Assembly (NCBI GenBank): GCA_964443845.1
Contig: CAYUFA010000004.1
Span: 20,969-84,968, forward strand
From: UBA9214 sp964443845
GTDB taxonomy: Bacteria > Pseudomonadota > Gammaproteobacteria > UBA9214
Reading direction: 5' to 3'
DNA: 64,000 nt
The notes under the pieces are model-generated. The model had not been told where the DNA came from and ran no database searches. It worked only from the letters and a program-made list of their open reading frames with translations. Shown here piece by piece: positions 18,281 through 26,631 of the stretch; the first letter of the stretch is position 1; every line of letters begins with the position of its first letter. A program made the translations under genes and the position numbers.

Positions 18281-19078
18281 ATGCATCCCATGCTCACCAT
18301 CGCGGTCCGCGCAGCGCGCAGTGCGGGCAATCTGATCATCCGCAATCTCGACCGGGCCGGCAGCCTGCCGATCCAGACCAAGGAACGCAACGATTTCGTC
18401 ACGGAAGTCGACCAGCAGGCGGAACGCGAGATCATCGGCATCCTGCACAAGGCGTATCCCGGACACGGGTTCCTGGCCGAGGAAAGCGGAGCACGGAGCG
18501 GTGACGAATTCGAGTGGGTCATCGATCCGCTCGACGGGACGACCAATTACCTGCACGGATTCCCCCACTTCGCGGTCTCGATCGCACTGCGTCACAAGGG
18601 CAGGCTCGAGCAGGCCGTGGTGTATAACCCGGTAAGCCAGGAGCTGTTTACGGCCTCCCGGGGCCGTGGTGCGTACCTCAACGAGCGGCGGATTCGCGTC
18701 AGCAGCCGTAAATCCCTGGAAGGCGCCCTGCTCGGTACCGGATTCCCGTTCAAGTCGCAGCAGCACCTCGATGCCTACCTGGCAATGTTCCGCGCCCTGT
18801 TCCCGCAGACAGCCGGTATCCGGCGCCCGGGCTCGGCAGCGCTTGATCTCGCGTACCTCGCGGCCGGGCGTCTCGACGGCTTCTGGGAGGTCGGCCTCAA
18901 CATCTGGGACATGGCGGCGGGAGTGCTGCTGATCCAGGAAGCCGGTGGAATCTCCAGTGACTTCATGGGCGGTCATGATTATCTCACCAGCGGCAACCTG
19001 GTATCCGGCAACCCGAAAGTCTTCGCCGAAATTCTCAAGGCGATTCGTCCCCACGTCACGCCGGAACTGGCCGGCTGA
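18281..19078 (+). CDS. suhB: Inositol-1-monophosphatase family protein
   Basis: SuhB is a Mg-dependent inositol monophosphatase that also acts in rRNA transcription antitermination. The 265-residue protein has metal-binding motifs EES in FLAEESG, DPLDGTTNYLHGFPHFAVSI, and the C-terminal WDMAAGVLLIQEAGG. It starts MHPMLTIAVRAARSAGNLII. In Pseudomonas suhB follows the yajC-secD-secF block. Here it is convergent with secD, and no secF lies between them. Confidence 0.95.
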   Translation: MHPMLTIAVRAARSAGNLIIRNLDRAGSLPIQTKERNDFVTEVDQQAEREIIGILHKAYPGHGFLAEESGARSGDEFEWVIDPLDGTTNYLHGFPHFAVSIALRHKGRLEQAVVYNPVSQELFTASRGRGAYLNERRIRVSSRKSLEGALLGTGFPFKSQQHLDAYLAMFRALFPQTAGIRRPGSAALDLAYLAAGRLDGFWEVGLNIWDMAAGVLLIQEAGGISSDFMGGHDYLTSGNLVSGNPKVFAEILKAIRPHVTPELAG

Positions 19079-19227
19079 ATCCGGTCGGCGTCCGGCACCT
19101 GCAGCGGCCGTTGCGGCGCGTCCCGCCGTTCAAGAACCAGCGCCGCATGCCGATTCCCGGGTTGTATGTTCGACCGGTCCCGTCACTGCGACAATGCCGT
19201 GGCCGGCGCTACCAGGGGAGATCATTG

Positions 19228-19443
19228 ATGACCAGGACAGCGGGAAGCACGCGGATTCACGGCGCAGCACTGGAACTGATCATGCGCGATGTACTGCATG
19301 GAATGCGCCAGTTTACGGAAGATGCCTGTTCCGGCAGTTCTGCGGCCGGCATGGAGATCGATGCCGTCGAGGCACCCGGCAGCAGCGGACCCGCCGCAGG
19401 GGAAAATGTCATCCCCTTCGACAAGCACAGGAAATCCGCCTGA
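19228..19443 (+). CDS. Possible small protein (71 aa), unknown function
   Basis: An open frame of 71 codons starts at ATG 19228 with a good Shine-Dalgarno sequence (AGGGGAG, 8 bases upstream). The protein begins MTRTAGSTRIHGAALELIMR and ends VIPFDKHRKSA. It has an amphipathic N-terminal helix, a small/acidic middle, and no signal peptide. I do not recognise it. It occupies the suhB-secD interval where secF would normally be expected. Confidence 0.45.
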   Translation: MTRTAGSTRIHGAALELIMRDVLHGMRQFTEDACSGSSAAGMEIDAVEAPGSSGPAAGENVIPFDKHRKSA

Positions 19444-19551
19444 GCGGACCAGCCGGCACCGGCGACATGGATTGCGTGGGCAGTTTCCCCCGGCCTGCGC
19501 AGCCGTCACGCCTCCCGACCGGCCAGGCGTGCATTGCCGGACGGTCCGGGG

Positions 19552-21414
19552 TCAGATCATCAGGCGCGCAACCCGCCGGCCACCGTAGACGAGGTTGATG
19601 ACCGCCCGGGTACCCATGATGGCGGTGAACATCGAGGTGACGATACCGATTGCCAGCGTGACCGCAAATCCCTTGACCGGGCCGGTGCCGTAACCAAGCA
19701 GGACGATGGCAGCGATCAGCGTGGTGATATTGGCATCGGCAATGGTGGAAAACGCCTTTTCGTAACCGGCATGGATGCTCGCCTGCGGCGTGTTGCCGTT
19801 GCGCAGTTCCTCACGGATGCGCTCGAAGATCAGCACGTTCGCGTCCACCGCCATGCCGACCGTCAGCACGATACCGGCTATGCCCGGCATGGTCAGCGTG
19901 GCCTGCAGCATGGAGAGAATGGCCACGATTAATACCAGGTTCATTGCCAGTGCCAGGTCGGCCACCACGCCGAAGACGCGGTAGTAGACGACCATGAACA
20001 CGAGCACGGCGATGAAACCGATGACCACGGATTCAAATCCCCTTTCGATGTTGTCCTTGCCCAGGCTCGGGCCAACGGTGCGCTCCTCGATGATCCTGAT
20101 GGGCGCCGCCAGGGCGCCGGAGCGCAGGACCAGCGCGAGCTCGTGTGCTTCCTTCGGACTGTCCAGGCCGGTCGTCTGGAAACGCTTGCTGAACACGTCA
20201 CGAATCGTCGCCACGCTGACCACTTCCTCGACCTTGACCGTCTTGGTGACGGGCTTGCCGTCCACCAGGGTGGTTTGATCGCGATTCTCGATAAACACCA
20301 CCGCCATGGGTTTGCCAACGTTGTCCCTGGTGAAATTCAGCATGCTGCGGGCACCCTTGCCGTCCAGCGTCACCGAAACCATCGGACTGCCGGAGGACTG
20401 GTCGAACCCCGAGCGTGCATTGATGATCTGGTTGCCGGTTGCAATGACGGATTTTTTCAGCAGGATCGGTTTTCCGTTACGGTCGTAGTACAGGCGGGAG
20501 CCCGGCGGCACGAAGCCCTGCACCGCACGCTGTACGTCATGCTCGATGTCAACCGCCCGGTATTCCAGGGTTGCCGTGGCACCCAGAATCCGTTTTGCCT
20601 GGGCCGTGTCCTGCACGCCGGGCAGCTCCACGACGATACGGGACGTGCCCTGCTGCTGGATGACGGGTTCTGCCACGCCGAGCTCATTGACACGATTCCG
20701 CAAGGTGAGAATGTTCTGTTGCAGCGCAAAGTTCTGGATGTCACGCAACTCCTTTTCCCCGGGACCGAAGGTCAGCTCGAACTTGCCGGGCTTGTCGACC
20801 GGCTTGATCGACATCTGCGGGAAATTGTCGTGCAGGAGATTCTGCGCACGGTCACGCAGTTCCGCACTGCCAAAGCCGATCAGTATGTTCTTGTCACCGG
20901 CGTGAAATAATGTGTAGCGCAACCTTTTCTCGCGCAGCAGCGTCCGGATATCGCTTGCATAGCCCTCGATTGCCTGCCTGACGGCAGCGGCCATGTCCAC
21001 TTCCATGAGGAAGTGCACACCACCGCGCAGGTCAAGACCCAGGTACATCGGCAGCGCGTTCAGGCTTTCCAGCCAGGGCGGTGTGGCCGGCGCCAGGTTG
21101 AAGGCCACCGTGTAACCGTTGCTGATGCTGGCCAGCGCACCCTTTATGTACTCGTCGGCCTTCATCTGGCTATCCGTGTCCGGAAACCGCACCAGCAGCT
21201 TGCCCGACTCGATGCCCATGGACTTCACCGTGATTCCGGCCTTTTTCAGCACGCCGGCAACGGTATTTTCGGTGGACTTGTCCACCTCCGCACCGCGCCC
21301 ACCGGAAATCTGCAATGCCGGGTCCTCACCATAGATATTTGGCAACGCATAGACGAAGCCGACGACCATGATGAGAATGATCAGCAGGTACTTCCAGGTG
21401 GCATAGCGGTTCAT
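19552..21414 (-). CDS. secD: Protein translocase subunit SecD
   Basis: SecD uses the proton motive force with SecF to pull secreted proteins into the periplasm. It has 620 residues, starting MNRYATWKYLLIILIMVVGF. It includes the segment LGLDLRGGVHFLMEVD, the P1 base region ELPGVQDTAQAKRILGATAT, and six helices overall. The C-terminal motif VDANVLIFERIREE is the conserved TM4-TM5 loop with the proton-path Asp. It is complete, ending GGRRVARLMI. No secF follows. It is 31 bp downstream of yajC. Confidence 0.96.
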   Translation of the reverse strand: MNRYATWKYLLIILIMVVGFVYALPNIYGEDPALQISGGRGAEVDKSTENTVAGVLKKAGITVKSMGIESGKLLVRFPDTDSQMKADEYIKGALASISNGYTVAFNLAPATPPWLESLNALPMYLGLDLRGGVHFLMEVDMAAAVRQAIEGYASDIRTLLREKRLRYTLFHAGDKNILIGFGSAELRDRAQNLLHDNFPQMSIKPVDKPGKFELTFGPGEKELRDIQNFALQQNILTLRNRVNELGVAEPVIQQQGTSRIVVELPGVQDTAQAKRILGATATLEYRAVDIEHDVQRAVQGFVPPGSRLYYDRNGKPILLKKSVIATGNQIINARSGFDQSSGSPMVSVTLDGKGARSMLNFTRDNVGKPMAVVFIENRDQTTLVDGKPVTKTVKVEEVVSVATIRDVFSKRFQTTGLDSPKEAHELALVLRSGALAAPIRIIEERTVGPSLGKDNIERGFESVVIGFIAVLVFMVVYYRVFGVVADLALAMNLVLIVAILSMLQATLTMPGIAGIVLTVGMAVDANVLIFERIREELRNGNTPQASIHAGYEKAFSTIADANITTLIAAIVLLGYGTGPVKGFAVTLAIGIVTSMFTAIMGTRAVINLVYGGRRVARLMI

Positions 21415-21445
21415 CGTATATTCGGTTCCTGAGCAAGACCGGGCA

Positions 21446-21775
21446 CTACAGACCCTTGATGGTTCCTTTCGGCATTACGTTGGATACGGCCTGGCGCTGT
21501 ACCTTGACGGTCACCTGCTCGGCCACCTCCAGCTCGATGAAATTGTCCCCGACCCGGGAGATCCGGCCGAGCAACCCGCCATTGGTCACCACCTCGTCGC
21601 CCTTGGCGAGGGCTTCCACCATCTGCTTGTGTTCCTTCGCCTTCTTGGTCTGGGGTCGGATCAGCAGAAAATAGAAGACCACGAAAATAACGACCAGCGG
21701 CAGAAAACTCAGCAACGGGTCCGCCTGACCCTGCTGCGGCGCCGCCGCCAGCGCATCGGAAATCAGAAAACTCAT
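21446..21775 (-). CDS. yajC: Preprotein translocase subunit YajC
   Basis: YajC is a small single-span accessory subunit of the SecDF complex. It has 109 residues: one transmembrane helix (LLSFLPLVVIFVVFYFLLIR) followed by the typical RPQTKKAKEHKQMVEALAKG and GDEVVTNGGLLGRI motif. It lies between tgt and secD, the canonical order. Confidence 0.95.
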   Translation of the reverse strand: MSFLISDALAAAPQQGQADPLLSFLPLVVIFVVFYFLLIRPQTKKAKEHKQMVEALAKGDEVVTNGGLLGRISRVGDNFIELEVAEQVTVKVQRQAVSNVMPKGTIKGL

Positions 21776-21855
21776 GTCTTGCTCCTGGAATCAGATACGG
21801 GCCGCTGCCGTCCGCCTGGCAGCGCCCGTCCGTTATTGCCAATAAAACCTGTGCA

Positions 21856-22965
21856 TTATGACACAGCGTTCCGTCGCTGGTAAAAGCCCCGGCGAAATTC
21901 CTGCAGGCCTCCCTGCCGGATGGCGCGCCGCAATCCGGCCATCAGCTCCTGGTAATACGTCAGGTTGTGGATGGTATGCAGGCGGGCCCCCAGGATTTCG
22001 TTGCACTTGTCCAGATGGTGCAGATAGGCGCGGCTGAAATTACGGCAGGTATAACAATGGCATGAAGGATCCAGGGGACCGGTATCCGTACGGTTGGCGC
22101 TGTTGCGGATCCGCACCACCCCTGCGGCGACGAACAGGTGCCCGTTGCGGGCATTCCGGGTCGGCAACACGCAGTCAAACATGTCTATGCCATGACAGAC
22201 TGCCTCGACGATATCCTGCGGCGTGCCCACCCCCATCAGGTAGCGGGGTGCATCGGCCGGCATGGCCGGCATGAGCGCCGACAGCACCGCAGCACGCTCC
22301 CCGGGCCCCTCGCCCACCGACAGGCCACCCACTGCATACCCCTCAAAACCGATCGCCTGCAATCCGGCCAGTGACTCGGCACGCAGTTCCGGGTACATGC
22401 CACCCTGCACGATGCCGAACAGGGCCGCCTGATTTCCTGCATGGGCATCCCGGCTGCGCTGTGCCCAGCGCAACGAGAGTTGCAGGGAAGCCTGCGCCTC
22501 CCGTTCGGTGGCGGGGTACGGGGTACATTCGTCGAACACCATCACGATATCGGCGCCGAGTGCACGCTGCACCTGCATGGATTGTTCCGGGCCAAGGAAC
22601 ACGCGGTCGCCGTTCACCGGCGAACGGAACGTGACACCCTGTTCGGTAATCCGGCGCAGCGCTCCCAGACTGTACACCTGGAATCCCCCCGAGTCCGTCA
22701 GGATCGGCCCCTGCCAGTGCATGAAATCGTGCAGGCTGCCATGCCTGGCGATGATTTCGGTACCCGGGCGCAGCATCAGGTGAAAGGTATTGCCGAGAAT
22801 GATTTCAGCGCCGGTCTGACTGACCTCTTCCGGGGTCATGGCCTTGACCGTTCCGTAGGTGCCAACCGGCATGAATGCCGGTGTCTGCACGCGTCCCCGC
22901 TCGAACTCGAGTATTCCGCTGCGGGCGTCCCCATCCGTATGCGTACAGTGGAAACGCATGCTCAT
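21856..22965 (-). CDS. tgt: tRNA-guanine transglycosylase
   Basis: Tgt exchanges guanine-34 for preQ1 in GU(N) tRNAs. It has 369 residues. The catalytic Asp lies in ILTDSGGFQVYSL, the base-recognition region is MVFDECTPYP, and the zinc site is CHCYTCRNFSRAYLHHL. Its ATG overlaps the queA stop codon (ATGA). A second in-frame ATG two codons later is an alternative start. Confidence 0.97.
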   Translation of the reverse strand: MSMRFHCTHTDGDARSGILEFERGRVQTPAFMPVGTYGTVKAMTPEEVSQTGAEIILGNTFHLMLRPGTEIIARHGSLHDFMHWQGPILTDSGGFQVYSLGALRRITEQGVTFRSPVNGDRVFLGPEQSMQVQRALGADIVMVFDECTPYPATEREAQASLQLSLRWAQRSRDAHAGNQAALFGIVQGGMYPELRAESLAGLQAIGFEGYAVGGLSVGEGPGERAAVLSALMPAMPADAPRYLMGVGTPQDIVEAVCHGIDMFDCVLPTRNARNGHLFVAAGVVRIRNSANRTDTGPLDPSCHCYTCRNFSRAYLHHLDKCNEILGARLHTIHNLTYYQELMAGLRRAIRQGGLQEFRRGFYQRRNAVS

Positions 22966-23996
22966 GCCTCAGCACGGACCGGGACAAACATGGCATCCCC
23001 GTAACTGTAGAAACGGTAGCCGGCCGCGATGGCGTGTGCATAGGCGTCCATGGTGCGTCGGTGGCCGGCGAATGCGCACACCAGCATCAGCAGGGTCGAT
23101 TCAGGCAGGTGGAAATTGGTCAACAGCGCATCGACAACCCGGAAGCGGTAACCGGGGGTGATGAACAGACGGGTTTCACCCCGTACCGGCACCAGGGCCC
23201 CGGCAGCCGCGGCCGATTCCAGCGCGCGGACGACCGTCGTTCCGACTGCGATGACGCGACCACCGGAGGCACGGGTCCGCTGTACGAGGTCGCAGGTCGA
23301 CTGACTGACCTCGTGGATCTCGCTGTGCATGACGTGCCGGTCCAGTTCCTCGGTCCGTACCGGCTGGAAGGTCCCGGCGCCCACGTGCAGGGTGATGCAG
23401 GCCGTCTGCACCTCCTTCTCCGCCAGCCGTTGCAGGATGTGCCGGTCGAAGTGCAGGCCGGCGGTCGGCGCGGCGGCTGCACCCGGTGCCCGGGCATACA
23501 CGGTCTGGTAGCGTTCCTGATCCTGCGCGGTGTCAGTGCGTGTAATGTAGGGCGGAAGCGGCATGTGCCCATACCGTTCCAGCAACCCCGGAACATCCGC
23601 AGCCTGCGGAAACCGCAACCGGTACAAATCATCCTCACGACCGCAGATTTCGACCTCGATGGTCCCTTCCAGCCACAGCCGGGAACCGCCTCCGGGCGGC
23701 CTGCTGGCGCGAACCATTGCCAGCACCTGCCCGTCATCGAGAATCCGTTCCACCAGCACCTCGACCCGGCCGCCGGTTTCCTTCACCCCATGCAATCGTG
23801 CCGGAATCACGCGCGTGTCATTGAAAACCACCAGGTCTCCGGACCGCACCAGTTCCGGAAAATCGCGGAACATCCTGTCTTCGGGAGCGTCACGCCGCGG
23901 GTCGAGCAGCAGCAGCCGGCTGCCACTGCGTTCCGCGCAGGGCAGTTGCGCAATCCGTTCCGGGGGGAGGTGATAATGGAAGCTGGAGCGCAGCAT
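22962..23996 (-). CDS. queA: S-adenosylmethionine:tRNA ribosyltransferase-isomerase
   Basis: QueA adds the ribosyl moiety of SAM to preQ1-tRNA, giving epoxyqueuosine. It has 344 residues and starts MLRSSFHYHLPPERIAQLP. The signatures LVVFNDTRVIPARL, PTAGLHFDRHIL and LLTNFHLPESTLLMLVCAFAG are present. The frame is open upstream through the tRNA-Leu region, but the family N-terminus is at 23996. It is the first gene of queA-tgt-yajC-secD. Confidence 0.97.
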   Translation of the reverse strand: MLRSSFHYHLPPERIAQLPCAERSGSRLLLLDPRRDAPEDRMFRDFPELVRSGDLVVFNDTRVIPARLHGVKETGGRVEVLVERILDDGQVLAMVRASRPPGGGSRLWLEGTIEVEICGREDDLYRLRFPQAADVPGLLERYGHMPLPPYITRTDTAQDQERYQTVYARAPGAAAAPTAGLHFDRHILQRLAEKEVQTACITLHVGAGTFQPVRTEELDRHVMHSEIHEVSQSTCDLVQRTRASGGRVIAVGTTVVRALESAAAAGALVPVRGETRLFITPGYRFRVVDALLTNFHLPESTLLMLVCAFAGHRRTMDAYAHAIAAGYRFYSYGDAMFVPVRAEA

Positions 23997-24093
23997 GGCG
24001 CGCGGATAGTAGCACAGGCAGGCACGAAAGCCGCTTGCCGGCCGGAGTGGATGACTTATACTAGCAAACCCTGAAATTCCCGGACCGCACCCT

Positions 24094-24180
24094 GCCGAGG
24101 TGGTGAAACTGGTAGACGCACTGGACTCAAAATCCAGCGGGGGAAACTCCATGCGGGTTCGATTCCCGCCCTCGGCACCA
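24094..24180 (+). tRNA. tRNA-Leu (anticodon CAA)
   Basis: The 87-nt class II tRNA has the acceptor stem GCCGAGG/CCTCGGC and the D-arm GGTGAAACTGG. The anticodon loop is CTCAAAA with anticodon CAA, and there is a long variable arm. The T-loop is GGTTCGATTCC and CCA is encoded at 24178-24180. It lies divergent from queA. Confidence 0.97.
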
Positions 24181-24190
24181 TTCCGGCCGG

Positions 24191-24694
24191 TCAGTGCGAC
24201 GCCGGCACCATCAGGATCAGTAACAGGACGGCAGCCAGGGCAAACACCAGGTAGCGGATCCGGTCCGCTGCTGCCCGGGAACCGGCACGCGGGCGCGAAC
24301 GTAGCGGGGCTGCCACGGGCAGCGCCCGGGCCTTGCGCCGGTCCGGCAGGACCCTGCGCTCCGCACCAGGGCACCGGCCACAGCCGGCACAGGCAACGCG
24401 GCGACGCTCGCCCCTGCGCTCGTCCGCAAGCATGCGGGCCTGGTGGTATGCGCGGCTGTCCGCCAGATTCGCAAACCGGACCATGACGGAGGGGACTATC
24501 CCGGGGACCTGTCCGGCCCGGACCCAGTCATGGCAGTCCGTACTGAGTTCGTCGTCGATCCGGATCCGCCCGAGCAGAATGTGCCGGGATACGGTCGCCC
24601 CGCTGAACGGCCCCCGCACCACCCCGTCTCGTCGCGCATACCAGTCCCTGTCATGCAAAGTGGCTTGCCGGGATTCACCTGGTGTACGGGACAT
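24191..24694 (-). CDS. GYF_2-like domain protein with a C-terminal membrane anchor
   Basis: The 167-residue protein begins with a GYF_2/DUF4339-type module (DWYARRDGVVRGPFSGATVS). An Arg-rich linker with a CAGCGRC cysteine cluster follows, then a single C-terminal transmembrane helix (YLVFALAAVLLLILMVPASH). That topology suggests a tail-anchored cytoplasmic domain. It starts 11 bp after the fliA stop and is probably the third gene of flhG-fliA-this gene. The function is unknown. Confidence 0.7.
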   Translation of the reverse strand: MSRTPGESRQATLHDRDWYARRDGVVRGPFSGATVSRHILLGRIRIDDELSTDCHDWVRAGQVPGIVPSVMVRFANLADSRAYHQARMLADERRGERRRVACAGCGRCPGAERRVLPDRRKARALPVAAPLRSRPRAGSRAAADRIRYLVFALAAVLLLILMVPASH

Positions 24695-24705
24695 AAAACT
24701 GCAGC

Positions 24706-25434
24706 TCAGTCGCTCAACCAGTCCCCCATGCGGGCACGCAGGCGAATCAGCGCCTGTCCGTGAATCTGGCAGACCCGCGATTCACTCACACCGAGAATCT
24801 CGCCGATCTCGCGCAGATTCAGTTCCTCGTCGTAGTACAGCGCCATCACCAGCCGTTCGCGTTCCGGCAGCCCCTTGATTTCCTCCGCCAGTCCCAGTCT
24901 GAAATCGGACTTCTGCAGCGTATCCAGCGGCTGATCGGCATGCTGGCCGGGCTCGGGAATCCCGTCCTCGCTCAGCATCCCCGGGTCTTCAAAACTGAAA
25001 ATCCGGCAGCCGGTCGAGTCCTGCAGGATCTTGTGGTATTCCTCCAGGCTCAGCTCCATTGCCGCGGCAACTTCCACGTCACGTGCATCACGTCCTTTCT
25101 CGTTCTCGATCCTGCGCACCGCTTCCGCCACTTCCCGGGCCTTGCGGTGTACAGAGCGCGGAGTCCAGTCGGTGCGGCGAATCTCGTCAAGCATGGCACC
25201 GCGGATGCGGATGCCGGCATAGGTTTCGAAACTGGCCCCCTGGTCCGGATCGAATTTCCGGGAAGCCTCAATGAGACCGATCATTCCTGCCTGAATGAGA
25301 TCATCCGCCTGCACACTGGCCGGCAGGCGACTCATCAGGTGATACGCAATCCGTTTCACCAGGGGTTCGTGCAGGATGACCAGTTCGTTGCTGCAGGAAA
25401 AGTCCCGGGACGCCTTTGCAGTATTACCTTTCAT
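24706..25434 (-). CDS. fliA: Flagellar RNA polymerase sigma factor sigma-28
   Basis: FliA directs late flagellar and chemotaxis genes. The 242-residue protein has region 2 (DDLIQAGMIGLIEASRKFDP and ASFETYAGIRIRGAMLDEIR), the region 3 hallmark RTDWTPRSVHRKAREVAEAV, and region 4 (LREIGEILGVSESRVCQIHG). It overlaps flhG by 4 bp (ATGA). No flagellar structural genes are in the window, but fleQ lies about 4 kb upstream and a possible FlgM-like ORF follows. Confidence 0.95.
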   Translation of the reverse strand: MKGNTAKASRDFSCSNELVILHEPLVKRIAYHLMSRLPASVQADDLIQAGMIGLIEASRKFDPDQGASFETYAGIRIRGAMLDEIRRTDWTPRSVHRKAREVAEAVRRIENEKGRDARDVEVAAAMELSLEEYHKILQDSTGCRIFSFEDPGMLSEDGIPEPGQHADQPLDTLQKSDFRLGLAEEIKGLPERERLVMALYYDEELNLREIGEILGVSESRVCQIHGQALIRLRARMGDWLSD

Positions 25435-26318
25435 GACCTCACCTCCTCGTTGATCTTGTCGTTCTGAAACATCCGTTCCACAAAAAACTCGAGATGGCCT
25501 CCCGCATGACCCGGGCGGGGCCATTTCATGACGCGGTCTGCCAGGTTGCGCAACGCCATTGCCGCACGGCTGCGCGGATATGCACTCAGGATGGTTTCGC
25601 CGGACCGGCCGGCCCTCAGCATGTGGTCGTCCAGCGGAATGAATCCACAACAGTTGAGAATCACATCGTGGTTGGTCGCGAAATGCTGCAACAGCCTGCC
25701 AAACACCCCGCTTGCCTCACCTGCCGAGGAAACCTGGCTGGGCAGGATACGAAAACGCGTAACACCATAGTCGTGCTGGAGGCTGGCGATCATGTGCACG
25801 ACCGCAGCAACCGATTGCTCGTCCGGGCAGACCGTCACGATGATCTCGCCTGCCGCCCTGCACAGGCTGGCAACGCACCCGCCGGTATCCCAGGCCGCAT
25901 CGATCACCAGCGTATCGATACTGTCCTGCAGTGCGCTGAATACACGCACCATGCCTGCACATTCCAGAACATCGAGGGAGGCCAGCTGACGGGCACAGGA
26001 AGCAGCGGAAATCACCTGTATTCCATCCGGACCGGTCCGCATCACCTCCTGCAGGCTCCGGCTGCCGTCGAGCACGTCATGCAGGGAATCCACCGTGCCC
26101 GCTCCGAATCTGGCACTGGTGCAGGACGCACCCAGGTCGGCATCCAGCAGCAAGGGTGTGCGGCCCGACCGGCGCATGGCCTGTGCCAGATTCAGGGCAA
26201 TACTGGTCGTGCCGGTGCCGGTGCTGCCACTGGTCACGGCAATGACCTGTGCCGTGGGTCCCGGGATAACGGGATGTGCCTGCCCCCGATAATCCAGCTT
26301 GATGTCTGCTGCCCGCAT
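25431..26318 (-). CDS. FlhG/FleN-like MinD-family protein with degenerate P-loop
   Basis: Position immediately before fliA and the MinD-like layout identify an FlhG/FleN homologue, which normally limits flagellar number by antagonising FleQ. The protein has 295 residues and starts MRAADIKLDYRGQAHP. The Walker A region reads TSGSTGTGTTSI (29-40), so both lysines of the usual TSGKGGVGKTT are replaced (Ser32, Thr37). A switch-like LLLDADLG and a Walker B-like LVIDAAWDTGG remain. ATP hydrolysis is therefore doubtful. No flhF is next to it. A sigma-54-type promoter lies 83 bp upstream. Confidence 0.8.
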   Translation of the reverse strand: MRAADIKLDYRGQAHPVIPGPTAQVIAVTSGSTGTGTTSIALNLAQAMRRSGRTPLLLDADLGASCTSARFGAGTVDSLHDVLDGSRSLQEVMRTGPDGIQVISAASCARQLASLDVLECAGMVRVFSALQDSIDTLVIDAAWDTGGCVASLCRAAGEIIVTVCPDEQSVAAVVHMIASLQHDYGVTRFRILPSQVSSAGEASGVFGRLLQHFATNHDVILNCCGFIPLDDHMLRAGRSGETILSAYPRSRAAMALRNLADRVMKWPRPGHAGGHLEFFVERMFQNDKINEEVRS

Positions 26319-26631
26319 AGTGACTTGTCTCTCCGGCGTGTCCACTCTGTTGGTCCCGGGGAATTCCGGCCTTTCTGACCCGGTGACCTGTGAGACAAAT
26401 AGCAACTTGTGTACCAACCGAAGAAATCGCCCTGTTTTGGGGGCAAAAAAGCAAATAACCAACTGAAATATCAGCTAATATCAATTACCAGTATTGGTAG
26501 AACAGAAACGGGAGGTACGTCACATTTTTGACGTATCGATGCGGGAACCGGGCTGGCCTGCCAGTTATCTGTCACAGAACCGGCCTGTTGAACCGGCTGG
26601 ACCCGGGCAGACGAATCTGCAACGGGACTGG
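26319..26631. other. Intergenic region upstream of flhG
   Basis: This 313-bp gap between the flhG start and the EAL-gene stop contains the sigma-54 promoter at 26401-26416 and an A/T-rich segment at 26455-26500 that could hold a FleQ or IHF site. No coding sequence is supported. Confidence 0.6.
26401..26416 (-). promoter_or_regulatory. Sigma-54 (-24/-12) promoter for flhG-fliA
   Basis: On the minus strand the sequence TGGTACACAAGTTGCT matches the sigma-54 pattern TGGYAC-N5-TTGCT. The invariant GG and GC doublets are 10 bases apart. It lies 83 bp upstream of the flhG ATG. The window also encodes FleQ, a sigma-54 enhancer-binding activator. That FleQ drives this promoter is inference. Confidence 0.7.
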
